Below, in pieces: positions 19,401 through 27,840 of a stretch of DNA of 64,000 nt. The stretch's first letter is position 1. Each line of letters opens with the position of its first letter. This DNA comes from Marinobacterium sp. LSUCC0821 (GTDB lineage Bacteria; Pseudomonadota; Gammaproteobacteria; Pseudomonadales; Balneatricaceae): positions 829,501 through 893,500 of the forward strand of contig NZ_CP051666.1 in the NCBI RefSeq assembly GCF_012848475.1. The letters are read 5' to 3'. A program made the position numbers and the translations under genes. The notes under the pieces were generated by a model. It worked only from the letters and a program-made list of their open reading frames with translations. It made no database searches and had not been told where the DNA came from.

Positions 19401-19936
19401 CTATAGGCTTCTCGCTCTACATGGAGATGCTTGAACAGGCAGTAGAGTCGATTAAAGAGGGCAAAACCCCTAACTTGGATCAACCCCTGCGCCACGGCTG
19501 TGAAGTGAATATGCAGCTCCCTGCCCTCATACCTGATGACTACCTACCGGATGTGCATAACCGCCTGATTATGTATAAGCGCATCGCCAACGCCAAAGAT
19601 GACGAAGGCCTACGCGAATTGCAGGTAGAGATGATCGATCGCTTTGGTATTCTGCCACCACAGGTGAATAACCTAGTGCGCCAGACCTCTATCAAACTCA
19701 AAGCTGAGAAACTCGATGTGATTAAGCTAGATGCGGGTGCAGGTTCTGGGCGTTTAGAGTTCGCAGAAGATACCTGCGTCGACCCATACACCCTGATCAA
19801 ACTTGTGCAGAGCCAACCAAAAGTCTATAAATTGGATGGGGCTACGGCTTTCAAGTTTACGATACCGATGGAAAATGCCGAGACCCGCTTCCAGACAATC
19901 GAAGCATTACTTGATACATTATCCAACCCGACCTAA
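16496..19936 (+). CDS. mfd: transcription-repair coupling factor Mfd
   Basis: An ATP-driven translocase that removes RNA polymerase stalled at DNA lesions and recruits UvrA. The N-terminal UvrB-like part covers about residues 1-350. A CarD-like RNA polymerase-interacting module (GNPVVHIDHGVGRYLGL) lies near 475. Helicase motifs follow: Walker A CGDVGFGKTEVAM near 622, the DEEH box LLIIDEEHRFGV near 725, and GIDVPNANTIIIDRADKFGL with QLRGRVGR near 870; the TRCF domain is C-terminal. I choose the TTG at 16496 (AAGGA seven bases before), giving 1146 residues, close to 1148 in E. coli. An upstream ATG at 16427 would add 23 residues unlike the family. Confidence 0.96.
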   Translation: MTVKFTTPKRPGDVRRIGQIQGAATGWLIEQLRMAHQSPVLILCNDSESASRIRREIRFFAGDSLPVMLFPDWETLAYDSFSPHQDITSARLETLYRLQGLKSGVIVVPVSTAMQRIAPKEFVGGNVFWLEKGQQLDADKMRSQLIDAGYTLVDTVYEHGEFAIRGAIIDLFPTGTSAPLRIDLFDDEIDTLRTFDPESQRSVDQIERVRILPAREYPFHSAAIDSFKARWRKRFDVDYGACPIYQDVSSGLAPAGIEYYLPLFFEQCATLFDYLPEETLVVQEQGIHEAAIQFFKNVYTRFNDRLGDITRPILTPEELFLNADELAGSLKLWPSIRLNPEAEDSKAGRDNIGAEAPPILSTAPTAAEPLRPLANLIDTIKVPLLICAESAGRREALLTQLSAMSIKPKPVDGWHSFIESGEKLAICIAPLEQGLRIPGVIEVVSEVQLFGHQVFQRRRRQREQSDADQAVRSLSELTIGNPVVHIDHGVGRYLGLQTITLGGAETEFLTLEYANDSKLYVPVSSLHLISRYTGASDDSAPLHRLGTEQWSKARRKAAEKVRDAAAELLDIYARRAAREGYQYSVDDALYDQFSRGFPFEETPDQAMAIDAVRRDMQSPQPMDRLVCGDVGFGKTEVAMRAAFIAAQGGKQVAVLVPTTLLAQQHFENFRDRFADWPLEVDLISRFKTGKQQDEIIQRVEAGKVDILIGTHKLIQGDIKFKNLGLLIIDEEHRFGVQQKERLKSLRAEVDILTMTATPIPRTLNMAMSGMRDLSIIATPPAKRLSVKTFVRQSDPAMIKEAVLRELLRGGQVYYLHNEVKTIEQTARELAELIPEARIGIGHGQMRERELEQVMSDFYHKRFNVLISTTIIETGIDVPNANTIIIDRADKFGLAQLHQLRGRVGRSHHQAYAYLLTPHPKSISGDAAKRLEAIVEASTLGAGFTLATHDLEIRGAGELLGEEQSGQMQTIGFSLYMEMLEQAVESIKEGKTPNLDQPLRHGCEVNMQLPALIPDDYLPDVHNRLIMYKRIANAKDDEGLRELQVEMIDRFGILPPQVNNLVRQTSIKLKAEKLDVIKLDAGAGSGRLEFAEDTCVDPYTLIKLVQSQPKVYKLDGATAFKFTIPMENAETRFQTIEALLDTLSNPT

Positions 19937-19953
19937 GGGCAAGGCTAAGAGAT

Positions 19954-20652
19954 ATGTTTAAAAAGCTCCTAAAACCATTCGCGCCAGCGGCACTCTTAAT
20001 CCTATCGACCACATCGATTCAGGCTGCAGAGACACTGCTTCCGCTATCAGGCGAACTGAAGGAGTTGGATAACCTCTACTCAGTTGAGGTGGTGCTTTTT
20101 AAACAGAAAGAGCCAGCAATGGATGAGGAGAAGTGGCGTGAGAATCTACCACCTCTCGACTACTCAAAAGCGGCAGTACCCCTCTTCAATGAGGGTGTAT
20201 TACTAAGCCGAATGGAAGAGTTATCTATTACAGATTTTGCTTTAATTGACCAAGCTAACCGTTTGAATAAAAAAGGTTATCAGGTTCTTTATCACAACAG
20301 TTGGTTAGAGCGTTTCAGCCCTGGCAGTAAATCGAGTGTGATGATTTTAGATCCAATGGGAAGCTTCGAAGGGACGATCAATATCGAGCGTCAACGCTAC
20401 CTTCACGTCAACCCTGTAATCTCCTATTACCCCGACAGATTTAGCGATGCACTGCCACCCGAAAAGACCATTCGCCTAAACGAAACCCGCCGAATGAAGT
20501 CGACCGACCTCCACTACATCGACCACCCAGTGCTCGGCATGCTCGTCCTCTTCCGCCCCATAAAAGACAGCACCCCCGACCTGTTCGAAGAACCAACCCC
20601 GCCTGCTGCAGAAGAGCCAGCGACGTTGGAAGAGCTTTTGAAGCAGCAATAG
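19954..20652 (+). CDS. csiV: CsiV-family periplasmic protein
   Basis: A 232-residue exported protein with a signal peptide in residues 1-24 (basic start, hydrophobic core, IQAAE cleavage region). The body matches the CsiV/PA3003-type family by its opening YSVEVVLFKQ and the stretch RRMKSTDLHYIDHPVLGMLV near residue 190, followed by an acidic, proline-rich tail. CsiV was described in Vibrio as a peptidoglycan-binding partner needed for type VI or cell-wall functions. In pseudomonads a homologue also follows mfd, and here the gap to mfd is 17 bp. The function in this organism is inferred from family only. Confidence 0.75.
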   Translation: MFKKLLKPFAPAALLILSTTSIQAAETLLPLSGELKELDNLYSVEVVLFKQKEPAMDEEKWRENLPPLDYSKAAVPLFNEGVLLSRMEELSITDFALIDQANRLNKKGYQVLYHNSWLERFSPGSKSSVMILDPMGSFEGTINIERQRYLHVNPVISYYPDRFSDALPPEKTIRLNETRRMKSTDLHYIDHPVLGMLVLFRPIKDSTPDLFEEPTPPAAEEPATLEELLKQQ

Positions 20653-20660
20653 CGATAGCC

Positions 20661-21254
20661 AGATCAAAACCAAAAGCAAATATCCAGCCTAAAGACTGGT
20701 CATTGGTACTTTTTGGTCAGCAAAAAGCACCCTCACCGAAAATTGCGTCCTGCATTTTCGGTATACCAACCATCCATGGTTATAAAAAATGACCACGCTC
20801 ACTCGGCCTGCGGCACGCTCCGTTCAATGATTTTTGTAGGAGCTAGCCCACAGGGCGAAGCGAAATATTAAAAGCATCGCTTCGCCTTTCAGGCTAGCTC
20901 CTACCCTCGATCGGACGTTGACGACTGGCACGAGATTCGAATTTGGCACCCTATTTCCCCGTCCGACTGAGAACGAGCACGTTACTTTTTTTCGGTTAAA
21001 AGCTTGTCAGGCTAAGGCCATGGACGGCCGAAGAGCACAACGGAGGCAGGAGCCGACTTAATGCCATGGATGGCATGTATTCCGTTAATGCAGGAGCAAT
21101 TAACGGTTTGTGCGGTCCTGATAAGCTTCAGAAAAAGAGTATCGCGCACAGTGTGCCGAAGGCCGAAGGAGCGGGGTGTCCTTTTGCTTACTTTTCCGAC
21201 AAGGGAAAAGTAAGGCTGGCCGACGTAAGTCGGGTAGAAATGCTTTTGATCTTA
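20661..21254. mobile_element. MITE-like palindromic element, copy B (inverted)
   Basis: The reverse complement of copy A (9969-10520), about 90 % alike by eye. One block of about 50 bp near 21059-21108 is absent from copy A. That block holds arms GCCAT/ATGGC and a 25-base hairpin at 21082-21106 with arms CCGTTAAT/ATTAACGG and loop GCAGGAGCA, a second version of the hairpin at 20736-20761. The element fills the gap between csiV (stop at 20652) and mscS. The 103-codon frame at 21066-21377 is judged non-coding because most differences from copy A change the amino acid while preserving base pairing. Confidence 0.7.
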
Positions 21255-21285
21255 AAAAGAGATCAAGCTTATCAATCTTTAGCTA

Positions 21286-22392
21286 TCAACCCGGCTCTGG
21301 CATCGATGCTAGGTGCAGGGTTGAGGTTGGGTAGGCAATTTCGGCGCCGTGGAGTTGGATGGTCTCCATCACTTTAACGAGAATATCCTGCTTCACTTCA
21401 TGGTATTTCACCCAATCAACGGTGCGGGTGAAGGTGTAAATCATAATATCGAGCGAGGATGGCCCGAAGTGGTTGAGGTTTACGATCAAGGTTTGGGTAT
21501 GGTCGATCTCTGGGTGGTTCTTAAGCATCGTTTTAATGCCTTTAACGATCGACTCAACCACCTGCGCATCATCGTAACGCACCCCTACCGTCTCGTAGAT
21601 TCGGCGGTTGTGCATACGCGATGGGTTCTCTACTGAGATATTGGTAAAGGTTGAGTTTGGCACATAGAGCGGACGCTTATCGAAGGTGCGAATACGCGTT
21701 AGACGCCATCCGATCGCCTCTACGGTACCCTCTATCTCTTGATCCGGTGAACGAATCCAGTCGCCCACTTTAAATGGACGATCCATATAGATCATCAGAC
21801 CACCAAAGAAGTTCGCAAGCAGATCTTTAGCCGCAAAACCGACAGCAAGACCACCGACACCACCAAAGGCGAGAATACCGGAGACGCTAACCCCTAGATG
21901 CTGAAGTAGAATTAGTGCCGTAAAGACGATCACTGTAAGCCTTAGCAACTTAGCCACTGCATCGGCGGTCATCTTATCGACACCGGGCTTACCCGCTACG
22001 CCCAACACCATTCGATGCTCCACCCGCTCGATAAATCGAATCACGGTCCATGCAACCAATGGGATATAAGCAAAGGCACGCACTGCCTGTGCTACGGTCT
22101 GATCGATTGAGTCGAGCGAGGTAACGGCGATATCAAAGGCGTGCGTAAGACCAACAATCCAAATCAACAGACTCAGAGGTGGACGCAGGGTATCTATCAC
22201 CACCTCGTTCCAGGTCTCTGAAAGATTGGCAATCATCGGCACTATGCGGTCTAACAGTGCACTGCTTAGAAGAGAGACGAACAATGTAAGGGCGAGTACT
22301 AAAACACCCTCTAGCGCCCACTGGTAAGGAACTAAAGCGGGTACAGACTCCAGTAGTGGTGATGTAAGCCAGTTGAGTAGGTTGTTAAGCAT
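21286..22392 (-). CDS. MscS-family mechanosensitive channel
   Basis: A 368-residue small-conductance mechanosensitive channel homologue of the inner membrane. Four to five hydrophobic helices lie in residues 20-190. They are followed by the pore and beta-domain signature GGVGGLAVGFAAKDLLANFF then MIYMDRPFKVGDWI near residues 185-220, and a soluble alpha/beta domain to the C terminus. Such channels release solutes on hypo-osmotic shock. It is longer than E. coli MscS (286 residues) and closer to YbdG/YnaI-type relatives. It is a single gene on the minus strand; nagZ lies 73 bp upstream. Confidence 0.9.
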   Translation of the reverse strand: MLNNLLNWLTSPLLESVPALVPYQWALEGVLVLALTLFVSLLSSALLDRIVPMIANLSETWNEVVIDTLRPPLSLLIWIVGLTHAFDIAVTSLDSIDQTVAQAVRAFAYIPLVAWTVIRFIERVEHRMVLGVAGKPGVDKMTADAVAKLLRLTVIVFTALILLQHLGVSVSGILAFGGVGGLAVGFAAKDLLANFFGGLMIYMDRPFKVGDWIRSPDQEIEGTVEAIGWRLTRIRTFDKRPLYVPNSTFTNISVENPSRMHNRRIYETVGVRYDDAQVVESIVKGIKTMLKNHPEIDHTQTLIVNLNHFGPSSLDIMIYTFTRTVDWVKYHEVKQDILVKVMETIQLHGAEIAYPTSTLHLASMPEPG

Positions 22393-22411
22393 CTCAGCCC
22401 CTCGTTAGTAG

Positions 22412-22438
22412 AGTTAAATCAGTTAAATCAGTTAAATC
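22412..22438. repeat. 9-bp tandem repeat, three copies
   Basis: AGTTAAATC is repeated three times in a row, with a partial fourth (AGTTAC), between mscS and nagZ. It is probably a slippage-prone tract in the mscS leader. Confidence 0.8.
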
Positions 22439-22465
22439 AGTTACAAAAATTATCAGTCACAACAA

Positions 22466-23479
22466 TTAAGAGTTCGATTCGATAAGCTCTTTCGCAAGTG
22501 TGCGGGCACGCGCCAAGCGCTCTGAATCTATCTGACGTTTCGGTCTTGCTCGCATACGTTCAATGCGATGTGAACCCTTATGGCCTAACGACTCTAGATG
22601 ACTTAACACCTCTTTCGCAGCTTCAGGTGCGTTACACACCAGCACCATGTCACATCCCGCAGCTAATGCTGCATCTGCCCGATCAGAGTAGCTACCTGTA
22701 GCTGCCGCACCCTCCATAGAGAGGTCATCACTAAAGATCACACCATCAAAACCAAGGCGCTCGCGAAGTTGGCGCTGCAGCCAAAACTCCGAAAAACCGG
22801 CCGGTTGCGAGCAGACTTTAGTGAACTGAATATGCGCAGGCATGATGGCATCAAGGCCACGCTTAATGAGTTTAGCGAAGGGCTGAAGATCCTCTTCGTC
22901 GATCTCGGCAAAACTGCGAGTATCAATAGGCAACCCAAGATGTGAATCCACCTCTACCCAACCGTGACCAGGAAAGTGTTTACCGGTCGCTGCCATACCC
23001 GCTTCGTGCATGCCCGACATAAAGGCACCCGCCAACTGCTCTACCATCGCGGGAGTTCGTCCGAATGAGCGATCACCGATAATCTCTGAGTGGCCAAAGT
23101 CGAGATCTAGCACAGGCGCAAAGGAGATATCGATATCATACTCACGAAGCTCACTGGCCATTAACCAACCCAACTCATGTGCCCACGCAATCGCTTTAAT
23201 GGCATTCACTTGCCACTGATCAGCCAGGGTACGCATCGCAGGCAGACGAGTAAACCCTTCACGAAAACGCTGAACACGCCCACCCTCTTGATCTACCGCT
23301 ACCAACATATCTGGACGAACCTGACGGATAGCTACCATCAACTGGCGCAACTGTGCAGGTGATTCAAAGTTACGAGAAAATAGAATCAGACCGCCAATCT
23401 TCGGCGAGCTCAACTGCTGCGCTTCTGCCGCGGTTAACTCTGTACCAGCGATATCAAGCATCAATGCGCCACGACTCAT
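22466..23479 (-). CDS. nagZ: beta-N-acetylhexosaminidase NagZ
   Basis: A cytoplasmic glycoside hydrolase family 3 enzyme that removes N-acetylglucosamine from anhydro-muropeptides during cell-wall recycling. The 337-residue length is typical. Motifs are VDQEGGRVQRFREGF near residue 62, the substrate and catalytic-dyad region GKHFPGHGWVEVDSHLGLP near 160-178, and the nucleophile aspartate in FSDDLSMEGA near 250. It is the third gene of a minus-strand run sohB-ldt-nagZ, 9 bp after the YkuD gene, pointing to a shared murein recycling role. NagZ products induce AmpC in species that have AmpR; neither gene is in this window. Confidence 0.95.
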   Translation of the reverse strand: MSRGALMLDIAGTELTAAEAQQLSSPKIGGLILFSRNFESPAQLRQLMVAIRQVRPDMLVAVDQEGGRVQRFREGFTRLPAMRTLADQWQVNAIKAIAWAHELGWLMASELREYDIDISFAPVLDLDFGHSEIIGDRSFGRTPAMVEQLAGAFMSGMHEAGMAATGKHFPGHGWVEVDSHLGLPIDTRSFAEIDEEDLQPFAKLIKRGLDAIMPAHIQFTKVCSQPAGFSEFWLQRQLRERLGFDGVIFSDDLSMEGAAATGSYSDRADAALAAGCDMVLVCNAPEAAKEVLSHLESLGHKGSHRIERMRARPKRQIDSERLARARTLAKELIESNS

Positions 23480-23488
23480 CTCTAACTC

Positions 23489-23971
23489 CTAATTAACGAT
23501 GTCGACTAGGGTGCCTGGCGACACCTTATCAAATAACTCTAAAAGATCGGCATTGCGCATTCGCACACAACCGTGGGATTTGGGAATACCCATAGGTTCG
23601 CTATCGGGGGTACCGTGGATATAGATATAACGACGCAAGGTATCAACATCGCCACCCCTATTTACTCCAGATTCCAAACCCGACAGCCAGAGGATGCGCG
23701 TTAGAATCCAATCTCGCTGCGGCTCTGCTACAGCCAATTCAGGTGTATAGATCTCGCCGGTCGCACGACGCCCAACAAAGACCGCATTCTCTGGGGCGCT
23801 CTCACCAATTTTAATCTTGATTTGATGGCGACCTAGAGGTGTACGACCCGAACCCTGTCTTGAACCGACGCCATTGGCTGCCGTTGAAACCGACCATTGG
23901 CTAGTTTCACCCTGCTCATCAATCAGTGTGAGCTGCTGCTGCGATATAGAGATGCGGATCTGGGCAACCAT
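23489..23971 (-). CDS. YkuD-domain protein without signal peptide (probable cytoplasmic L,D-carboxypeptidase)
   Basis: A 160-residue protein that is almost entirely one L,D-transpeptidase (YkuD) domain. The catalytic motif is intact near residues 122-140 (HGTPDSEPMGIPKSHGCVRM, with the His and the SHGC cysteine). It starts straight into the domain with no signal peptide or membrane helix, so it should stay in the cytoplasm. YkuD proteins of this type, such as LdcV of Vibrio, act as L,D-carboxypeptidases that trim recycled muropeptides. Its place 9 bp upstream of nagZ supports that role. A periplasmic L,D-transpeptidase is less likely without an export signal. Confidence 0.75.
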   Translation of the reverse strand: MVAQIRISISQQQLTLIDEQGETSQWSVSTAANGVGSRQGSGRTPLGRHQIKIKIGESAPENAVFVGRRATGEIYTPELAVAEPQRDWILTRILWLSGLESGVNRGGDVDTLRRYIYIHGTPDSEPMGIPKSHGCVRMRNADLLELFDKVSPGTLVDIVN

Positions 23972-23985
23972 TTAGAAAGAACCTT

Positions 23986-25047
23986 TTAACGCACCCAAAA
24001 ACGACTCTGAGAAACCGCACCCCAAGCACGCGAGGCCAGTTGCGACAGTGCCGAAACACCCATGTTCTGAAGCTTATCCTGCAAGGTCTGTTTTGGACGG
24101 TACTTCACCTTATAGATATCCGCCTCTTCGCTCAGGTTGAATAGGTAGTCATCACTGGTCTCGATCTGGTCGATCAGTTGATTCTCTAAAGCACGACGAC
24201 CAAACCACACCTCACCCGTAGCGACCTTCTCGATATCCAGCTGTGGACGGTATTCAGAGACAAACTCTTTGAATAGAGAGTGAGTATCTTCAAGCTCCTC
24301 TACAAACTTCTCACGCCCCTTGTCGGTATTCTCACCAAACATGGTCAGAGTGCGTTTGTAGTCACCTGCTGTCAGCACTTCATAATCAACGTCGTTCTTC
24401 TTCAACAGACGATGGAAGTTAGGGATTTGAGCTACTACACCAATGGAGCCAATCAAGGCGAAAGGAGCTGCAATTAGGCGATTGGCGATACAGGCCATCA
24501 TGTAGCCACCGCTTGCTGCTACTCGATCGACACAAATAGTCAGAGGAATGTTACGGCGACGAATGCGCTCTAACTGTGAAGATGCCAGACCGTAGCTGTG
24601 GACCAAACCACCGCCACTCTCTAAACGCACCACTACTTCGTCAGTTTCACGTGCCATGGCAATGATCGCACTGATCTCTTCACGCATCGCATCAACCTCT
24701 GAGGCGTGGATATCACCATCAAAGTCGATTACATAGAGGCGCTTACGCTCTTCATCATCCTCTTCATCAGACTTAGCCGCCTTTTTACGCGCCTTAGCGT
24801 CCTCTTTATCCTGTTTCTTCTGCGCTTTATGAATCGCTTTCAGACGGTACTCATCAAGAATCGAATCTTCCAAGGTCTCTTTAAGGTCGCGGAAATGGTC
24901 GTTTAGAGACTCCACTTCGATCTCGCCATCGTTGTGCTTACGACGGCGCGCACTCTCGGCAATAAAGGCCACAACAAAAAGAATCGCAATTAACCAAGTA
25001 GCTGTTTTAGCTAGAAATAGACCGTAGTCGGTCAAAAACTCTGTCAC
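23986..25047 (-). CDS. sohB: SohB inner-membrane peptidase (S49 family)
   Basis: A 353-residue serine peptidase of the SppA/SohB family. An N-terminal membrane helix (about residues 10-27) is followed by a charged linker rich in Lys, Asp and Glu (about 60-105). The S49 domain then carries the catalytic serine in VDRVAASGGYMMACIA near 185 and the catalytic lysine in LTAGDYKRTLTMFGENTDK near 240. The active site faces the periplasm in this family. It is the first gene of the run with the YkuD protein and nagZ. The charged linker is longer than in many homologues. Confidence 0.93.
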   Translation of the reverse strand: MTEFLTDYGLFLAKTATWLIAILFVVAFIAESARRRKHNDGEIEVESLNDHFRDLKETLEDSILDEYRLKAIHKAQKKQDKEDAKARKKAAKSDEEDDEERKRLYVIDFDGDIHASEVDAMREEISAIIAMARETDEVVVRLESGGGLVHSYGLASSQLERIRRRNIPLTICVDRVAASGGYMMACIANRLIAAPFALIGSIGVVAQIPNFHRLLKKNDVDYEVLTAGDYKRTLTMFGENTDKGREKFVEELEDTHSLFKEFVSEYRPQLDIEKVATGEVWFGRRALENQLIDQIETSDDYLFNLSEEADIYKVKYRPKQTLQDKLQNMGVSALSQLASRAWGAVSQSRFWVR

Positions 25048-25132
25048 TATTCACCTCTAAATCGAAAGTCGATAATCAATTCACGCTAGGTTACCATAGC
25101 TGCGCCAATTCAGCGCTAACTAGAGAGTAACA

Positions 25133-25462
25133 ATGTCTAGCGATATTACCCTTGAGAGAGTATTCAACAAACTCACTGACCGCTTTAACTCAGAAGCTGC
25201 TTCAGACCTCAATAAAGTTTTTCAGTTCTCCATCAATGATGCCGACTCCTTCTATCTGGATATTCAGAATGGCAGCCTTGCCTCTGCTTGGGGGGAACAT
25301 AAGGACCCAAACATCACCCTCTATATGGATGAAGCGGTCTTTATTGGCGTGGTTACGGGTGAAATCGATGGCATGAGCGCCTTCATGAAGGGGCAGCTAC
25401 GTGCCGAAGGCGATGTTATGTTAGCAACTAAGCTGGGCAAACTGTTCAAGAAGAACGGTTAA
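25133..25462 (+). CDS. SCP2 sterol-binding-domain protein
   Basis: A 109-residue protein made of a single SCP2 fold. Characteristic stretches are FQFSINDADSFYLDIQNG near residue 27 and the C-terminal FMKGQLRAEGDVMLATKLGKLF. The hydrophobic pocket of this family binds lipids or fatty-acyl compounds. Bacterial stand-alone members often lie near ubiquinone or lipid genes, but here the neighbours are sohB and nudC, which does not help. It is transcribed towards nudC and the two 3' ends overlap by 17 bp. The exact role is unknown. Confidence 0.8.
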   Translation: MSSDITLERVFNKLTDRFNSEAASDLNKVFQFSINDADSFYLDIQNGSLASAWGEHKDPNITLYMDEAVFIGVVTGEIDGMSAFMKGQLRAEGDVMLATKLGKLFKKNG

Positions 25463-26210
25463 CCCAGTCGTCGATCAACTGACGAGAGATTGAAAACTTT
25501 GGCGGCAAAGTAACACTATTAAGTTCATCACGGGTGAACCAACGCGCCTCAGTAATCTCAACTCCATCTGGCTGTAGCTCTCCACCCTGATATTGAGCAA
25601 AGAAGGCGAGCATTAGCGAATCTGGGAAGGGCCACGCCTGACTCTTGAAGTAGCGAAACTCGCCTATATCAACTCCCGCCTCCTCTTTTATCTCACGCGC
25701 GACAGCTTGTTCAACACTCTCACCCGCTTCGACAAATCCTGCCAGAGTACTGAAGCGGTTCTCATCAAAGCGGGCATTGTGAGCAAGCAGTATGCGATCA
25801 CCATCCTCTACAAGCGTGATGATACATGGCGATATGCGTGGGTAAGCGTGGTGTGTGCAGCTTGGACATATAAGTACCATTTCGGTAGAACCAAACCGCT
25901 TTTCGGTACCACAACGGCCACAGAACTGGTGATTCACTCGCCAACTCAACAACTGCTGGGCGCGCGAGAGCATTTGGAATCGCTCTGCATCTGAGTTTTG
26001 TAACTCTGCACGGAGGTCAACCACCTTAGAGTCTTCAGGCGCAACTGAAAGACGAATCAACGAAACACCAGGCAACACAGTAAAACGTTCGATTTCGGTT
26101 TCGCTATCTACAATTGAAGCAACACCGATACGATCAAATTCCATCTGTCGACCTGGGTCAAAAGCGAGCAAGCGGTTTCCATGTGCAAGCAGCAGTTTCA
26201 ATTGATTCAC
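25446..26210 (-). CDS. nudC: NAD+/NADH diphosphatase NudC
   Basis: A Nudix hydrolase that splits NADH into NMNH and AMP and removes NAD caps from RNA. The 254-residue protein has the four-cysteine zinc motif CGRCGTEKRFG ... CPSC (about residues 96-118) and the Nudix box GFVEAGESVEQAVAREIKEE near 158-177. The family signature downstream reads SQAWPFPDS, where most members have SQPWPFPxS. The variant keeps the aromatic and FP positions. It is convergent with the SCP2 gene and divergent from nhaB. Confidence 0.92.
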   Translation of the reverse strand: MNQLKLLLAHGNRLLAFDPGRQMEFDRIGVASIVDSETEIERFTVLPGVSLIRLSVAPEDSKVVDLRAELQNSDAERFQMLSRAQQLLSWRVNHQFCGRCGTEKRFGSTEMVLICPSCTHHAYPRISPCIITLVEDGDRILLAHNARFDENRFSTLAGFVEAGESVEQAVAREIKEEAGVDIGEFRYFKSQAWPFPDSLMLAFFAQYQGGELQPDGVEITEARWFTRDELNSVTLPPKFSISRQLIDDWVNRSS

Positions 26211-26321
26211 TCCGAGTTATTAGGCCATTATTAGACCATAGATTGATATATCACATTTGGAAATATCGTTAGATTAAAGCATAATAAATCGCTAACTATA
26301 TTAATAAGGTGGAGATCCACT

Positions 26322-27824
26322 ATGCAACAAAGTGCGGTAGCAGCCCTGTCCCGTAACTTTCTTGGCAACTCGCCGGTTTGGTACAAACAAGCGATCATCT
26401 TCTTTCTGGTGATCAACCCTATCCTACTCTATACAGTAGGGCCAGTCGTTACTGGTTGGCTTTTGATCTTTGAATTCATCTTCACACTCGCCATGGCACT
26501 TAAGTGTTACCCACTTCAGCCTGGTGGCCTACTCGCGATTGAAGCGGTAGTAATTGGACTCACAGACCCGCACAACGTCTACCACGAAGTATCGAACAAC
26601 CTAGAGGTTATTCTGCTTCTGATGTTCATGGTGGCGGGAATCTACTTTATGAAGGACCTACTGCTTTGGGTCTTTACCAAAATCCTGACCAAGATCCGCT
26701 CGAAAATTGTTATCTCACTGCTCTTCTCTTTAGCAGGCGCTTTCTTATCTGCCTTCCTTGATGCGTTGACAGTAACGGCCGTACTTATTGCCGTTGCGGT
26801 TGGTTTCTTCTCGGTCTACCACAAGGTCGCTTCAGGTAAACAACATGACTCAGCGCACGACCACACTCATGATGGTGAGGTTCAAGAGGATCGTCGTACT
26901 GACCTTGAGAACTTCCGCGCTTTTCTTCGCAGTCTATTGATGCACGGTGCTGTAGGTACAGCGCTAGGTGGCGTATGTACGCTAGTTGGCGAGCCGCAAA
27001 ACCTTCTTATCGCAAACAAAGTGGGCTGGGATTTCGTGGAGTTCTTTACACGCATGGCACCCATTACCATGCCAGTACTGGCAATCGGTCTAATCACCTG
27101 TGTGTTTGTAGAGAAGTTCAAACTTTTTGGTTACGGTGGCCAGCTACCAGAGACTGTTCGTAATATCCTAGTTAGCTATGCTGAAGAGCAGAGCAGCAAG
27201 ATGACTCAGAAACAGCGTGTAAGCCTATGGGTGCAAGCAGCTGTTGCTCTCTTCCTAATCATCGGACTTGCCTTCCACCTTGCAGCAGTCGGTATGATCG
27301 GTCTAACCGTTATCATCCTCTTAACTGCATTTAACGGTATTACTGAAGAGCACCAAATAGGCAAAGCATTTGAAGAGGCACTCCCCTTCACAGCACTGCT
27401 GGTTGTCTTCTTTACCGTGGTATCTGTTATCCATGATCAGCACCTATTCCAGCCGATCATCGATATGGCGCTAGCACTAGAACCTAGCCAGCAGCCTTCG
27501 GTATTCTTCATCGCAAACGGTATCCTATCTGCAATTTCCGATAACGTTTTCGTGGCGACTGTCTACATCAATGAGGTGTTGGCGGCCTACAATGCAGGCA
27601 CTATCACTCGTGAGACACTGGATCACCTAGCGATAGCGATCAACACTGGTACCAACATCCCATCGGTGGCAACACCTAATGGCCAGGCGGCATTCCTGTT
27701 CCTACTGACCTCAGCGATCGCTCCCCTGATTCGCCTCTCTTACGGCACCATGGTGTGGATGGCACTGCCATACACTGTCACCATGTCGCTAGTGGGCTGG
27801 TTGGCTGTGGTATATACGCTTTAA
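26322..27824 (+). CDS. nhaB: Na+/H+ antiporter NhaB
   Basis: A 500-residue inner-membrane sodium/proton antiporter with about twelve hydrophobic segments. It opens with the NhaB-typical [20 protein letters not shown] and contains [20 protein letters not shown] near residue 82, [20 protein letters not shown] near 145 and [13 protein letters not shown] near 408. A His/Asp-rich hydrophilic loop lies near 180-200. The start ATG has AGGTGGAG nine bases before it. The gene is followed by a strong terminator, so it is probably monocistronic. It extrudes Na+ in alkaline or saline conditions, which agrees with a marine habitat. Confidence 0.96.
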   Translation: MQQSAVAALSRNFLGNSPVWYKQAIIFFLVINPILLYTVGPVVTGWLLIFEFIFTLAMALKCYPLQPGGLLAIEAVVIGLTDPHNVYHEVSNNLEVILLLMFMVAGIYFMKDLLLWVFTKILTKIRSKIVISLLFSLAGAFLSAFLDALTVTAVLIAVAVGFFSVYHKVASGKQHDSAHDHTHDGEVQEDRRTDLENFRAFLRSLLMHGAVGTALGGVCTLVGEPQNLLIANKVGWDFVEFFTRMAPITMPVLAIGLITCVFVEKFKLFGYGGQLPETVRNILVSYAEEQSSKMTQKQRVSLWVQAAVALFLIIGLAFHLAAVGMIGLTVIILLTAFNGITEEHQIGKAFEEALPFTALLVVFFTVVSVIHDQHLFQPIIDMALALEPSQQPSVFFIANGILSAISDNVFVATVYINEVLAAYNAGTITRETLDHLAIAINTGTNIPSVATPNGQAAFLFLLTSAIAPLIRLSYGTMVWMALPYTVTMSLVGWLAVVYTL

Positions 27825-27840
27825 GCTTCTTAGCTTTAAT

